A DNA stretch of 64,000 nt. It comes from Corynebacterium kutscheri. Its GTDB lineage: Bacteria; Actinomycetota; Actinomycetes; Mycobacteriales; Mycobacteriaceae. Both the position numbers and the translations under genes were made by a program. Positions 8,462 to 17,831 of this stretch are shown here, one piece after another (the first letter of the stretch is position 1; every line of letters starts with the position of its first letter). The stretch is taken from positions 2,232,001-2,296,000 of the forward strand of contig NZ_CP011312.1 of NCBI RefSeq assembly GCF_000980835.1. Direction: 5' to 3'. The notes below the pieces were generated by a model. It had not been told where the DNA came from, searched no databases, and worked only from the letters and a program-made list of their open reading frames with translations.

Positions 8462-10369
8462 TTACGTATTTTCTGTTTTTCCCGCAGTCGATCGACCTGC
8501 TCGAGCAATAGCGATGGCATCCGCTGCTCGAATAAGCGATAGGTGAGAAAAAGCTTGCGGAAAATTACCAGCTAGTCGCTTTTGTACTGGATCATATTCT
8601 TCTGCGATAAGTCCAAGATCATTAACCACACTAAGCATAAGCTCCATGCGCTGTTCGGCATCCGTTAAGCGCCCGGAAGCGGCATACTGCTCGATAAGCC
8701 AGAAGGTGCACATAACAAAGGGATATTCAGCACCTGTGATACCGTCGAGGCCTTGTTCAGTGCGGTAACGGTAGACGAAGCCGTGTTCGTCGACAAGCTC
8801 TTCTTCAATGCAACGCACCGTACCTAGCATTGCTGGATCGTCGGCACTGATAAACCCAGTGTGCGGCAATTGTAATAAGGATGCATCAACTTCTGTCCCA
8901 CCATAGGTTTGAGTAAAGCTACCGAGTTCTTTATTAAAACCATGAGCTAAGATCTCCTCGCGCAAACGATCACGATGGTATTCCCACAGAGCTACATCCC
9001 CATCAAGGTTGTGTTCCTGAACTGCCCGAATGCCTTCATTAAATGCCGCCCACATCATCACCCGGCCATGAGTAAAAAAGTGAAGTTCGCCGCGCATTTC
9101 CCAAATTCCATGATCTTTGCGGTGCATATGCTCAATTTGATAATCCAAAAGCCGTTTTTGCAGCCCCCACGAGAACTCATCTTCCGGGTAACCGGCATCG
9201 CGTAGCTTGGCAAGCGCTAACATCACCTCACCAACAACATCAGCCTGATACTGGTTGGCGGCACCATTACCGATACGCACCGGACGGGAATGCTCATAGC
9301 CTGTTAAATGATCAAGCTCATATTCTGCTAGCTCACGTTCACCGCCAAGGCCGTACATAATTTGTAAATTTTCTACATCCCCAGCTACTGCACGCAATAA
9401 CCAGTTACGCCAGTCTCGTGCGCCATCGACATAACCATGCAATGCCATCACCTCGACGGTTAATGCTGCATCGCGGAGCCAGGTGTAGCGGTAATCCCAG
9501 TTGCGCACACCACCAAAATCTTCCGGCAAGGATGTAGTCGGGGCAGCGACCAAGCCGCCAGTATCGGAGTGGGTTAATGCCCGCAGAACTAAAAGCGATC
9601 GCTGAACAAGCTCTCCATATTTCTCATTGGTGTTCAGGTGTCCAATCCATTCTTGCCAATAGCGTTGGGTCTCGGTCAGTGCGGGTGCTGCGGTTGCTGG
9701 GCGGGGAGTATCTTCCCAGGAAGGAAACCAGGTTAAGGACCAGTCTAATTTTTCGCCGGCGTGTAGATGGAAATCGCCAACCAAACGAGGTACTACCTGT
9801 GATCCGGTTTCAGCATCTGGATTTTGTTCTGCATCATGTGCCGCCACCAGCATCGGCCCGGATAATAACAATCCGTCGGGGCCAGCGGTGCACAATAATG
9901 CCGGTTCCTCAGTACCAGGAATAGTGGTGTTTCTAAACCAGGGTAGTGCCCGTGCATAACTAAACCGCACTCGTAAATCATGGGTAATGGTGACTTCACC
10001 TGCTAAACATTCCACCATGCGAATCACATCAGCATGAACACTCGATGGTGGCAAAAAATCGGTGACCTTGGCTTTACCAGTTGGACACTGCCATATCGTT
10101 TCTAGGATAAAAGTCTGCGGTATATAACGACGTTCTTGTACCATGCCGCCACGCACGCTCAATTTCCAACGCCCGTCGTCTGGTGTTCCCAAAATAGAGG
10201 TAAATACTGCTGGGGAGTCAAACCGAGGTAAACAAAGCCAATCAATGCTGCCTTCTCTAGAAACCAATGGCCCGGTTTGTAGATCAGATAATAAGGCATA
10301 ATCTTCTAGAACAATGCTGCGATGACGATCAACAGGTTGGTCAGAAACGGTGCGGTTGACAATAGTCAT
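8462..10369 (-). CDS. Glycoside hydrolase family 15 protein (glucoamylase/trehalase type)
   Basis: 635 residues. The N-terminal beta-sandwich begins 'IEDYALLSDLQTGPLVSREG'-like (here VLEDYALLSDLQTG) and 'SIDWLCLPRFDSPAVF'. The (alpha/alpha)6 barrel has the family blocks 'NWDYRYTWLRDAALTVEVM', 'WEMRGELHFFTHGRVMMWAA' and the C-terminal 'GNFPQAFSHLSLIRAA'. There is no signal peptide, so it is cytoplasmic. In actinobacteria this clade includes trehalases as well as glucan hydrolases; I cannot choose between them. The length is normal for the clade. It stands between dnaB and the DnaA-box cluster. Confidence 0.85.
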   Translation of the reverse strand: MTIVNRTVSDQPVDRHRSIVLEDYALLSDLQTGPLVSREGSIDWLCLPRFDSPAVFTSILGTPDDGRWKLSVRGGMVQERRYIPQTFILETIWQCPTGKAKVTDFLPPSSVHADVIRMVECLAGEVTITHDLRVRFSYARALPWFRNTTIPGTEEPALLCTAGPDGLLLSGPMLVAAHDAEQNPDAETGSQVVPRLVGDFHLHAGEKLDWSLTWFPSWEDTPRPATAAPALTETQRYWQEWIGHLNTNEKYGELVQRSLLVLRALTHSDTGGLVAAPTTSLPEDFGGVRNWDYRYTWLRDAALTVEVMALHGYVDGARDWRNWLLRAVAGDVENLQIMYGLGGERELAEYELDHLTGYEHSRPVRIGNGAANQYQADVVGEVMLALAKLRDAGYPEDEFSWGLQKRLLDYQIEHMHRKDHGIWEMRGELHFFTHGRVMMWAAFNEGIRAVQEHNLDGDVALWEYHRDRLREEILAHGFNKELGSFTQTYGGTEVDASLLQLPHTGFISADDPAMLGTVRCIEEELVDEHGFVYRYRTEQGLDGITGAEYPFVMCTFWLIEQYAASGRLTDAEQRMELMLSVVNDLGLIAEEYDPVQKRLAGNFPQAFSHLSLIRAADAIAIARAGRSTAGKTENT

Positions 10370-10888
10370 ACTTCATTTGTACCGCACTATCCTAAAACGA
10401 TTCTTTCTTTCCCTATTTTTAGTATCAGGTCTGGTACCCAATCTAATTTTTATTCTTCGAGCAACCACCACACCGGACAAAAATAAGCCTAACCTAGACC
10501 AGGTTGGCCAATTTTCAAAAGTTTTCCACAGGGGGTTGTGGAAAAAATGGTGTTTCCCGAGTGAGTTTTCCCCAATGGGTGTGGATAGCCTGTGGAAAAC
10601 TTAGAAAAAATTTTCCGAAATTACCCTAAAAGACCAGTTCATAGCCTATTTATAAATTATGGAAAAAGTTTTATTTAACGGTGGAAAACTTTCTTACCAG
10701 CACATTTGACAATGTATTTTTTACATGATTAGGGGGTAAAAATCGCACTGCCTGCGGTTATCTCAACCAGAGTTTTCCACAAGTTATCCACATGTATCAC
10801 ATCTTTTACAGAGACCCCTATTTTCACTTTTCATTAACGTTTCTTCAGCGCTACAACTGCGATCCATCACCGCACATAAGTAAGCAAT
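10370..10888. other. DnaA-box cluster (origin-like or DnaA-titrating region)
   Basis: Seven DnaA-box-like 9-mers lie within 271 bases (10522-10792). TTATCCACA at 10784-10792 is perfect. TTTTCCACA occurs at 10522-10530 and 10773-10781, and its complement TGTGGAAAA at 10537-10545 and 10591-10599. TGTGGATAG lies at 10580-10588 and GGTGGAAAA at 10680-10688. Between them lies an A/T-rich stretch (about 10601-10680). No dnaA or dnaN is present. It could be an oriC-proximal accessory site, a DnaA reservoir, or control for dnaB/ssb expression. Confidence 0.7.
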
Positions 10889-10937
10889 AAAAATCACTAT
10901 GGGCGGTTACCACCTAATGTGATAACCGCCCATAGTG
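10889..10937 (-). terminator. rplI operon terminator
   Basis: 15-bp perfect arms, CACTATGGGCGGTTA (10895-10909) and TAACCGCCCATAGTG (10923-10937), followed on the minus strand by ATTTTT. It lies directly downstream of rplI. Confidence 0.9.
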
Positions 10938-10989
10938 TGCTGTTGTCGTTGGGCTTGTTTAATACAAGCCGTTGTAGCTCACGCCTTCT

Positions 10990-11445
10990 TTAGGCAGCTA
11001 CAACCTCAAAGTTCACCTTAGCTGCAGCAATATCAGAATGCAGCTTTACGTCCACGCTATAAGAACCAACGGACTTAACCAAGTTCTTCTTTAGCTCGAT
11101 GGAACGCTTATCTAGGCTAGGGCCACCAGCTGCCTTAACGGCTGCTGCAATATCTTCAGCGGAAACGGAGCCGAAGATTTTGCCCTTCTCAGAAGTACGT
11201 ACTGCAACAGAAACACCTTCGAGTGCCTCTAGCTGTGCCTTTACTTCGCGTGCGTGGTCGAGGTCGCGGATAGCGCGAGCCTCCTGGGCACGCTTAATTC
11301 CCTCGATCTGCTTCTCAGCACCGCGGGTGGCAACGATAGCCAAACCGCGAGGAAGCAGGAGATTACGTCCGTAGCCGTCTTTAACCTCAACAATGTCGCC
11401 TGCGACACCGAGGTTCTCAACGGCGGCGGTGAGGATCAGCTTCAT
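10990..11445 (-). CDS. rplI: 50S ribosomal protein bL9
   Basis: 151 residues from the ATG at 11445, which gives the family start MKLILTAAVENLG and has GGCAGGGATC before it; the 16 codons upstream do not belong to bL9. The N-terminal domain has 'GDIVEVKDGYGRNLLLPRGLA', the long connecting helix follows, and the C-terminal domain ends '..AAKVNFEVVAA'. It binds 23S rRNA near the L1 stalk. It is last in the rpsF-ssb-rplI operon and is followed by a strong terminator. Confidence 0.95.
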   Translation of the reverse strand: MKLILTAAVENLGVAGDIVEVKDGYGRNLLLPRGLAIVATRGAEKQIEGIKRAQEARAIRDLDHAREVKAQLEALEGVSVAVRTSEKGKIFGSVSAEDIAAAVKAAGGPSLDKRSIELKKNLVKSVGSYSVDVKLHSDIAAAKVNFEVVAA

Positions 11446-11565
11446 GATCCCTGCCTTTCGTGGGTACTGTCTAGGCTCATGCGAGTGAGCCAAAAGATTG
11501 AATAATTAACGCTTGAGGAGATACGTTCTTAAACTTTTAACCAGTTTCTAGCTAGCCAATAAATC

Positions 11566-12147
11566 TTAGAACGGTGGTTCGTCATCTCCGCCAAAACCAC
11601 CAGCTTGCGGTGCAGAACTCCATGGATCATTAGCCGGTGCCTGTTGGTTTTGCTGTCCACCAAAGCTCTGTGAAGGAGCTTGGTTACCGGATTGAAAACC
11701 AGACTGGTTAGCTTGCTGTCCGCCGAATCCTGATTGATTACCGCCAAAGTTTCCACCACCATAGTTACCGCCACCCTCACGTGAGTTACGGGCTACCTGT
11801 GCAGATGCATAGCGCAAAGATGGACCGACTTCTTCAACATCGATCTCAAATACGCTGCGTTTTTCGCCCTGCTGGGTTTCAAAAGAACGCTGCTTTAACC
11901 GACCGGTGACAATGACGCGCATGCCCTTAGTCAGGGTTTCTGCGACATTCTCGGCTACTTGACGCCATACGTTACAGGTGAGAAACATTGCTTCTCCGTC
12001 AACCCACTGATTTGTCGCACTATCAAAGCGACGTGGAGTCGATGCAACGCGGAAGTTTGCTACTGCCGCGCCCGCTGGAGTGAAGCGAAGCTCTGGATCA
12101 GCAACAACGTTGCCAACGATGGTGATATTCACATCTCCAGGTGCCAT
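11566..12147 (-). CDS. ssb: Single-stranded DNA-binding protein
   Basis: 193 residues. The OB fold occupies residues 1-110 ('[20 protein letters not shown]', '[14 protein letters not shown]', '[12 protein letters not shown]'). A Gly/Gln/Asn-rich flexible linker follows (residues 120-180), then the acidic tip DDEPPF that recruits replication and repair proteins. It forms tetramers on single-stranded DNA. It lies between rpsF and rplI, spaced about 90 and 120 bases, in one transcription unit. Confidence 0.97.
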   Translation of the reverse strand: MAPGDVNITIVGNVVADPELRFTPAGAAVANFRVASTPRRFDSATNQWVDGEAMFLTCNVWRQVAENVAETLTKGMRVIVTGRLKQRSFETQQGEKRSVFEIDVEEVGPSLRYASAQVARNSREGGGNYGGGNFGGNQSGFGGQQANQSGFQSGNQAPSQSFGGQQNQQAPANDPWSSAPQAGGFGGDDEPPF

Positions 12148-12239
12148 TGTTCTCTATCCTTCGTACTTTAACTGGTTATATGGTTTAAACGCGATCACTG
12201 TGCTGTTAAAACAACATAGCGAGGTGTTATAAGAGAATT

Positions 12240-12527
12240 TTACTTCTCGTTGCGCAGAACCTTGGTGCGCATAACACCGTCGTTCAGGTTCAACACGCGG
12301 TCGAGTTCCTGAACAGTTGCAGACTCGCAGTTGAGGTTCACTACCGCGTAGATTCCCTCTTCCTTCTTAGCGATTGGGTAGGCCAGACGGCGCTTACCCC
12401 AGATATCAACCTTTTCGACAGTACCGTTATCCTTGCGGACGATCTCTAGGAACTTGTCTAGGGACGGGGCAACAGTGCGTTCATCCTGGGAAGGATCCAG
12501 AATAATCATAACTTCGTAGTGACGCAC
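12240..12527 (-). CDS. rpsF: 30S ribosomal protein bS6
   Basis: 95 residues from the GTG at 12527: this gives [19 protein letters not shown], the family start, and AGGAGGTGAT sits seven bases before it, an almost perfect anti-16S match. The frame opens four codons earlier, but that start would overlap the ribosome site. The ferredoxin-like fold is complete ('[20 protein letters not shown]'). The leader on the minus strand (12540-12655) contains a GTTGC/GCAAC hairpin that might take part in autoregulation. rpsR is not next to ssb; in Corynebacterium it lies elsewhere. Confidence 0.95.
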   Translation of the reverse strand: MRHYEVMIILDPSQDERTVAPSLDKFLEIVRKDNGTVEKVDIWGKRRLAYPIAKKEEGIYAVVNLNCESATVQELDRVLNLNDGVMRTKVLRNEK

Positions 12528-12655
12528 GGACCTCATCACCTCCTATGGTCTTTTAGTATTGAATATTTACGGCCTCATCCCGATTGGATGTGGCAGGAGG
12601 GTCGTTGCGTCAGCAACCTTACTAATGTAGCTTATTGCCCACGGAAAAGTCGAGC

Positions 12656-12841
12656 CTACGCAGTACTAGCGACAAAAACTGCCAAAAATACTGGGATCAC
12701 AGTAATAAGTACCACCGCGATGGCAAATAGAGTCCAAATAAGCGCAGCTGATTTCTTATACATAAAACTGGCAAAGGCACCACCAAAAAACAGGAAACCA
12801 ATGAACACACTTGCCATAGTTAAAATTAGTACTGAACTCAT
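12656..12841 (-). CDS. Small two-helix membrane protein
   Basis: 61 residues made almost entirely of two transmembrane helices ('ILTMASVFIGFLFFGGAFAS' and 'AALIWTLFAIAVVLITVIPV') joined by a short basic loop MYKKS. Its ATG overlaps the stop of the upstream glycosyltransferase-like gene by four bases (ATGA), which argues for a real, translationally coupled gene. A small membrane protein at this site is conserved in relatives. Function is unknown; it may assist the GT87-like enzyme. Confidence 0.75.
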   Translation of the reverse strand: MSSVLILTMASVFIGFLFFGGAFASFMYKKSAALIWTLFAIAVVLITVIPVFLAVFVASTA

Positions 12842-14412
12842 TGTGCGACTTCCGGCTCAACAGTATCTACCGGTATTTTAGCTATTCGACGACTAGGGCT
12901 GCGTTGCTTGCCCAACGCTAGTACGAACTGATCTTCTTCGCCGTATACTCCTGATAGCGGGTCTTTTCCACCATGAGCATCGCGTACTTTATCTGGACGT
13001 TTTCCTAACATTTGTCGAATTATCAGCACGGCAATAGTAATAATCATTGCGTCTCGGCCGATAATAAAGAGATCAAGGAATTGCCCCGGTACCCCCTTGT
13101 TGTCGGTACCAAGCATGTGCCACATAAGTACTGGCCAGGTCAAGGCGTCGATAAGCCCCCAGCTAAAAATAAGCTTCCATTCTGGTAATGCCAATGCCGC
13201 TAAAACTACTAACCAAATGGAATATTGCGGACTCCAGACTTTATTGACCAACAAAAACGCCGCCACGATGAGATAGCACAGTTCCGCAACTCTAGGACGA
13301 CGTTTAGTGCTTATACCGAGTAGCAAAATGGCGAGGCACAAAATAAGAAAAGCTAACAAAGTAACTGTATTAAGAATGACTGGTTTGCCCGAACCGTCGA
13401 AACCCGTCCAACCAAACTCACGCGATGATAATGCGTAGATCGTGGTCCATTCCCAACCACGCTCTGCGTTAAGCCGAGAAAATTCTCGCCAGGCAGTAGG
13501 GTAGAGCGCCATAATTGGCGCATTAACCAGCAGCCAAGTAAAAGCCGCAGCAGCATACATTTTTAGTACTGGTGCATAATTTTTCGCTCTAATCGCAAGC
13601 ACAAGAAACGCGCCGCATAAAAATAGTGGCCATAATTTTAACGCGATACCAATACCTATCCATACACCAGCAGCTAATGGTTTTGAGCGAGCAAACATTA
13701 ATAGCCCAGCTGTGGCAGCAGCAATCGAGACAATATCCCAGTTGGTAAAAGCATGAATAACAACCAGTGGCGAAGCAGCAACCAGCACAGCATCCCACAC
13801 ACGATTGCCCATTAGTTCGGACACAGCACGTACCACCCACACCCACATGCAGGACATAACAAAGCAGGTCACCGCGTAGTACACCGCAACGTCGCTAATT
13901 GCCCAGGGCAGCACCTGTGCCACGGGGATAAACAGTGTGGCGAGTACTGCCATCAGCCACTGGAAAATACCCGTTAATACGGGATATTCCATATATCTGG
14001 TCAGACCATCTTCTTGCCAGGAATGTGCATAGGGGAAGGAAAGTGCATCAAGGCCACGGCCACCATAGAGCGGAACGATATCGTTATAGCAGGCAGAGGT
14101 ATATTGCCTATTTCCGGACCAATCTAACTGTGCAATACCATCTACCAAGTTGCTTTGGACGCAATTGGCTTTGGCTAGAAAACCGAGGCTTAAAAAGGTC
14201 AAGCTTAATAAGATAAGGCAGCGCAGTGGGGTCCAAAAAGGTTGGGTACCAATTCGGGCAAAGCGCCCCATTTTCCCGCCCAAAAATTCAATAAAATCGC
14301 GTGCTAAAGGTTCGGTAACGCCGATGCGTTGCGCTGGATCGCCTAAAAACCCGGAACGAGTTTTCTTGGCTTTTGATTCTTCTACTTGCGACGAAGGTTT
14401 TTCTGCCGTCAC
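12838..14412 (-). CDS. GT87/DUF2029-type polytopic membrane glycosyltransferase
   Basis: 524 residues with about ten to eleven transmembrane helices. A first periplasmic loop contains 'CYNDIVPLYGGRGLDALSFPY' broken by 'AHSWQEDGLTRYMEYPVLTG', which fits the acidic catalytic loop of GT-C enzymes that use polyprenyl-phosphate sugars. It corresponds in position to M. tuberculosis Rv0051, next to ponA1. The likely role is in envelope lipoglycan or wall polysaccharide mannosylation; the substrate is not shown by the sequence. The C-terminal 60 residues are cytoplasmic and basic. Confidence 0.75.
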   Translation of the reverse strand: MTAEKPSSQVEESKAKKTRSGFLGDPAQRIGVTEPLARDFIEFLGGKMGRFARIGTQPFWTPLRCLILLSLTFLSLGFLAKANCVQSNLVDGIAQLDWSGNRQYTSACYNDIVPLYGGRGLDALSFPYAHSWQEDGLTRYMEYPVLTGIFQWLMAVLATLFIPVAQVLPWAISDVAVYYAVTCFVMSCMWVWVVRAVSELMGNRVWDAVLVAASPLVVIHAFTNWDIVSIAAATAGLLMFARSKPLAAGVWIGIGIALKLWPLFLCGAFLVLAIRAKNYAPVLKMYAAAAFTWLLVNAPIMALYPTAWREFSRLNAERGWEWTTIYALSSREFGWTGFDGSGKPVILNTVTLLAFLILCLAILLLGISTKRRPRVAELCYLIVAAFLLVNKVWSPQYSIWLVVLAALALPEWKLIFSWGLIDALTWPVLMWHMLGTDNKGVPGQFLDLFIIGRDAMIITIAVLIIRQMLGKRPDKVRDAHGGKDPLSGVYGEEDQFVLALGKQRSPSRRIAKIPVDTVEPEVAQ

Positions 14413-14538
14413 AATATCTCCTTTTACTGGTCTAGCGCAATCACTGCGGAATAAGAGGGAATTCTTTGATAGCTTACAACTTCACCTGGACATCTCTCGC
14501 ATCATTTCTGCTCATCTATGCAACAAGAGATAATGCAC

Positions 14539-14571
14539 GAAAAAACTGCCCCCTATTTTTAAGGAGGCAGT
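14539..14571 (-). terminator. ponA terminator
   Basis: On the minus strand ACTGCCTCC pairs with GGGGGCAGT (one G-U pair) around an A/T loop, and a T6 tract follows. It lies about 80 bases after the ponA stop. Confidence 0.85.
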
Positions 14572-14648
14572 CATAAGCGTTTGGCAACTTTTTACTATCG
14601 ACGATCTTCTTTAGCTGCGCATGTCGTCGACAAGCATTCGGTCAGGGT

Positions 14649-16769
14649 TTAGCCAAAAATATTTGGAATAACCACACCAGGAATTATTTCCAGGCCAGTA
14701 TCAGCATCTGTATCCGGTACTTCTGGTTCAGGTGCTGGAGCAACTTCTTCAACAGTATCCTGGCTACCGCTATCTTGGTTGTACTGACCACTCCAACTAT
14801 CTTGGGAATAGCCAGAGCCATAACCGTAGCCGGCCCAGTTCACCGGTTGTCGATCTGGGAATCGCTCCAAGTCTTTGCCGGACAGTGCACCATCGAGGGT
14901 GTCTTTCCAAATATCTGCCGGCAAATCTGCGCCATACATTAATCCGCCCCAGGAGTTAAAAAGTGGGGAGTTATCGGCAGTGCCTGCCCACACTGCGGTT
15001 GCTAGCTGTGGGGTTGCGCCAACCATCCAGGCATCCTTGTTATAGCCGGTGTCACCTAATTGAGCAGTACCAGTTTTTGCTGCTGACTCGCGTCCATTAG
15101 CAAGAGCATTACCTTTAGAATAGGCAGCGATAGGCATCATCGCGTCTAATACGTTGGTAGCTACAGCTTCGCTGACTGCTCGCTGTCCTTCTGCCTGTTC
15201 ATGTTCATAGAGCAACTTGCCATCGACAGTTTCTACTCGTTGGACAAAATACACATCGTGACGCACACCAAGGTTCGCTAGGGTAGCAATCGCATGCGCC
15301 ATATCTAAGGGGCGTGATTGGTACTGCCCTAAAATAATGCCTTCATAAGGCTGCTCGCCATTTTCGGTCAGTGTTTTTTCAATACCTGGTAACGACTCCG
15401 CAATGCCTAGTGCATGCGCCATATCAGCGGTATCTTGCGTGGTATTTTCTAAATCTTCCTGCAGGCGAATAAAGCTAGTGTTATAGGAGTGCTTGAGAGC
15501 TTCCTTAATCGAGCATTGTCCGCAACCAGGAGTTTCACCAGCATTTTTCACCACAATATTTCCGGGTAGCGTATATGGTGCCGAGGAATAATAAGTTGAG
15601 GTGGGAATACCTTGTTGCACGGCTGCTGCTAACCCAAAAACTTTGAAGGTAGAACCAGTTTGTAGGGCGGCATTTGCATAGTCATAACCGGTAGCTTCCT
15701 CACCACCGTAGTAGGCACGTACTGCGCCAGTTGCTGGTTCCACAGATACCGCGGCCACGCGAACATTGTCTTGTTCATCAGCGATATTGGTGTTTACTGC
15801 CTCGACGGTGGCATTTTGTGCCTGCATATCAATAGTTGAGGTAATTCTTAACCCTAGGGTTTGTACTTCTTCTTGAGTAATTCCCAGGGTGGTCAGTTCG
15901 GCCATGACCTGGCTTTGGATAAGCCCATTCGTACCGGTGGCTTCAGTATAAGCCTGATATAGTGCTGGATCTTGGGTTTCTGGGTAGGTTAATTCAGCGC
16001 GTTCTGCTGCGCTTAACCAGCCTTCGGAAACCATGCCATCAAGCACATAATTCCATCTGCTTTCTGCTCCTGCTGGGTTAGTCCAGGGATCAAGTTGGCT
16101 TGGTAGCTGAATGCTTGCCGCCAATACTGCAGATTGAGCAACATTTAGTTCGCTGGATGGAATACCAAAATAAGCGTTTGCGGCGGCATCAATGCCATAG
16201 GCGTTGCGACCAAAATAAATGGTGTTGAGGTAACTTCCGAGTACCTCTTCTTTGGTCCACTCATTGGTCATTTTAATGGAATACACTAGCTCTTTTGCCT
16301 TGCGTTCATAGCTGTGTGCATTTCCTACCAGCATATTTTTCACGTATTGCTGGGTAATAGTTGAGCCACCGCCAGCAGAGGCATCACCGGTAATCTGGCC
16401 GATAACGGCACGACCAAAACCGGTAAAAGAGAAACCAGAATTAGTATAGAATTCGCGATCCTCCGCAGCGAGCACCGCATTTCGAGTCACCTCAGGGATC
16501 TGTGCTAGCGGAACTTCACGCCGGTTGCCTTCTGGTGGAACGATACGGGCCAGCTGAGTAACCCCGTCGGAAGCATAGATTTCCGAGACCTGATCTAAAA
16601 CAAGCTCGTCTGGCTCTGGCACCTCCGCCACCATATATGCCACCATGAAGGCAATAATTGGGGTAAGAAAGAGCACGGCCAACGTACCGAAGATGGTAGG
16701 TTTAACCCAGCCACCCTTCTTTTTGTGCGTCCGAGGCTTTCTTTGTTCCTCTGTTTTTTTCTCTGCCAC
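14649..16769 (-). CDS. ponA: Class A penicillin-binding protein (PBP1)
   Basis: 706 residues, starting at GTG with AAAGGAAG upstream. A basic cytoplasmic tail (to residue 22) and one membrane helix (about 24-47) are followed by the GT51 glycosyltransferase domain with 'EDREFY' (Glu103) and 'GGSTITQQYVKN'. The transpeptidase domain has the STFK motif (Ser373, Lys376), 'SYNTS' and 'KTGTAQ'. It polymerises and cross-links peptidoglycan outside the membrane. The tail (from about 650) is rich in Gly, Tyr, Ser, Gln and Pro with no PASTA domain. It corresponds to M. tuberculosis ponA1 and C. glutamicum mrcB by synteny. Confidence 0.95.
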   Translation of the reverse strand: MAEKKTEEQRKPRTHKKKGGWVKPTIFGTLAVLFLTPIIAFMVAYMVAEVPEPDELVLDQVSEIYASDGVTQLARIVPPEGNRREVPLAQIPEVTRNAVLAAEDREFYTNSGFSFTGFGRAVIGQITGDASAGGGSTITQQYVKNMLVGNAHSYERKAKELVYSIKMTNEWTKEEVLGSYLNTIYFGRNAYGIDAAANAYFGIPSSELNVAQSAVLAASIQLPSQLDPWTNPAGAESRWNYVLDGMVSEGWLSAAERAELTYPETQDPALYQAYTEATGTNGLIQSQVMAELTTLGITQEEVQTLGLRITSTIDMQAQNATVEAVNTNIADEQDNVRVAAVSVEPATGAVRAYYGGEEATGYDYANAALQTGSTFKVFGLAAAVQQGIPTSTYYSSAPYTLPGNIVVKNAGETPGCGQCSIKEALKHSYNTSFIRLQEDLENTTQDTADMAHALGIAESLPGIEKTLTENGEQPYEGIILGQYQSRPLDMAHAIATLANLGVRHDVYFVQRVETVDGKLLYEHEQAEGQRAVSEAVATNVLDAMMPIAAYSKGNALANGRESAAKTGTAQLGDTGYNKDAWMVGATPQLATAVWAGTADNSPLFNSWGGLMYGADLPADIWKDTLDGALSGKDLERFPDRQPVNWAGYGYGSGYSQDSWSGQYNQDSGSQDTVEEVAPAPEPEVPDTDADTGLEIIPGVVIPNIFG

Positions 16770-16792
16770 GAGATTCGCGCTTCCTTTAAGAT

Positions 16793-17155
16793 CTATCTAT
16801 CTACAGCAGTTGCGATTGTAAGCAGATGGTTCCACCTACAATCTGGACATACCTCCACCGTATGCACGGTAAATTCACGTCCGGTTTTCGCAAAGTCTTC
16901 AATTTCGGCAAGGCTTCGCGCGCTACCTGATATTTTGCCTAGTTGTTCTCCATAAATCCAATACACCATGCGTAAATTTTCCGATTCGCACACCGGACAT
17001 ATGCTTTTCGACGCCCAACCGTGGTGTGCGGCAGCAGTAGCTAAAAGATAATCTGCATCGCAAATGCTTTCTCGAGTTATCGCCCCGGCGCGATACTCTG
17101 TCAGCACGCGATGCCGAGTTAATTCATGCGAAACTTCATTAAAAAATTGAAGCAT
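16793..17155 (-). CDS. DUF5318 family protein
   Basis: 120 residues. Two cysteine pairs, 'SICPVCESENL' and 'VEVCPDCRWNHLL', suggest a zinc ribbon. It matches the conserved small gene found upstream of class A PBP genes in Corynebacteriales (position of Rv0049). It ends 23 bases before ponA, so the two are likely cotranscribed. Function is unknown. One copy of the iterated 11-mer (17003-17013) lies inside it. Confidence 0.8.
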   Translation of the reverse strand: MLQFFNEVSHELTRHRVLTEYRAGAITRESICDADYLLATAAAHHGWASKSICPVCESENLRMVYWIYGEQLGKISGSARSLAEIEDFAKTGREFTVHTVEVCPDCRWNHLLTIATAVDR

Positions 17156-17256
17156 TGCGTCATTCTACCCCTATTAGGGGCAAAATATATGAGAGATGTA
17201 AGACATTTTCTTAAGACAAACTTATTTAGTAGAAGAGAACTTTCTGCCTAAAGAGT

Positions 17257-17262
17257 TAGAAT
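17257..17262 (+). promoter_or_regulatory. -10 element giving a leaderless marR transcript
   Basis: TAGAAT ends seven bases before the ATG at 17270 and no ribosome binding site is present, so transcription probably starts at or next to the start codon. This is inference from spacing. Confidence 0.5.
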
Positions 17263-17269
17263 ATCTGGT

Positions 17270-17734
17270 ATGCCTAATAAAACTCCATTAGAGATTGCTG
17301 CTGAGATCCGTCCCGCTCTGACGAAGCTTTATGTTTTGTACTTCCGTATTGCAGAGCAGTCCGACCTTACTGGTCCTCAGCTCACTATCATGACCAGCCT
17401 CAAAGAGCATGGTCCATCACGCATTAGCTACATTGCCCAGACTGAGGGCATTCGTATGCCTACTGCTTCTAATGCTCTTCACCAGCTGGAGATTCGTGGT
17501 CTTGTGGAGCGCATTCGTGACCAAGAAGATCGTCGTGGGGTGAAAGTTCAGCTCACCACACTCGGTTTTTCTGAGCTTAAACGCGTTGGTGACGAGCGCA
17601 CCCAATACCTTGCCCAAATGTTGGATTCACTGCCTGCTGATCAACTCGATCGGGTGGAGGAATTCAGTGATGTGGTCAAAACCCTCGCACAAACCTATCC
17701 CCGAATCCTAGAAGAACACGAAGACGGATTCTAG
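17270..17734 (+). CDS. MarR-family regulator, probable MalR
   Basis: 154 residues with the MarR winged helix: 'LTGPQLTIMTSLKEHGPSRI', recognition helix 'GIRMPTASNALHQLEIRGLV' and wing 'RIRDQEDRRGVKVQLT'. By position next to the DUF5318 gene and ponA it corresponds to C. glutamicum cg3315 (malR), described as a regulator of malE and of envelope genes. Orthology is inferred from synteny only. It is divergent from the wall-synthesis genes, so it may control them. No Shine-Dalgarno is seen. Confidence 0.85.
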   Translation: MPNKTPLEIAAEIRPALTKLYVLYFRIAEQSDLTGPQLTIMTSLKEHGPSRISYIAQTEGIRMPTASNALHQLEIRGLVERIRDQEDRRGVKVQLTTLGFSELKRVGDERTQYLAQMLDSLPADQLDRVEEFSDVVKTLAQTYPRILEEHEDGF

Positions 17735-17758
17735 CAAGCAAAATAACCACCTTTTACC

Positions 17759-17800
17759 AACGTCGATACGCCGTATAACACCAAGCGTATCGGCGTTTTC
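17759..17800 (+). terminator. marR terminator
   Basis: AACGTCGATACGC pairs with GCGTATCGGCGTT (13 bp, one G-U) around a 13-nt loop and is followed by TTTC. Confidence 0.8.
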
Positions 17801-17831
17801 CATATCTATTTCTACACAAAGGAAAACCACT

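Noticed and set aside
11446..11565. Missing rpsR between ssb and rplI as an anomaly
   Set aside because: In Corynebacterium rpsR is placed with rpsN/rpmG/rpmB elsewhere, so this is normal.
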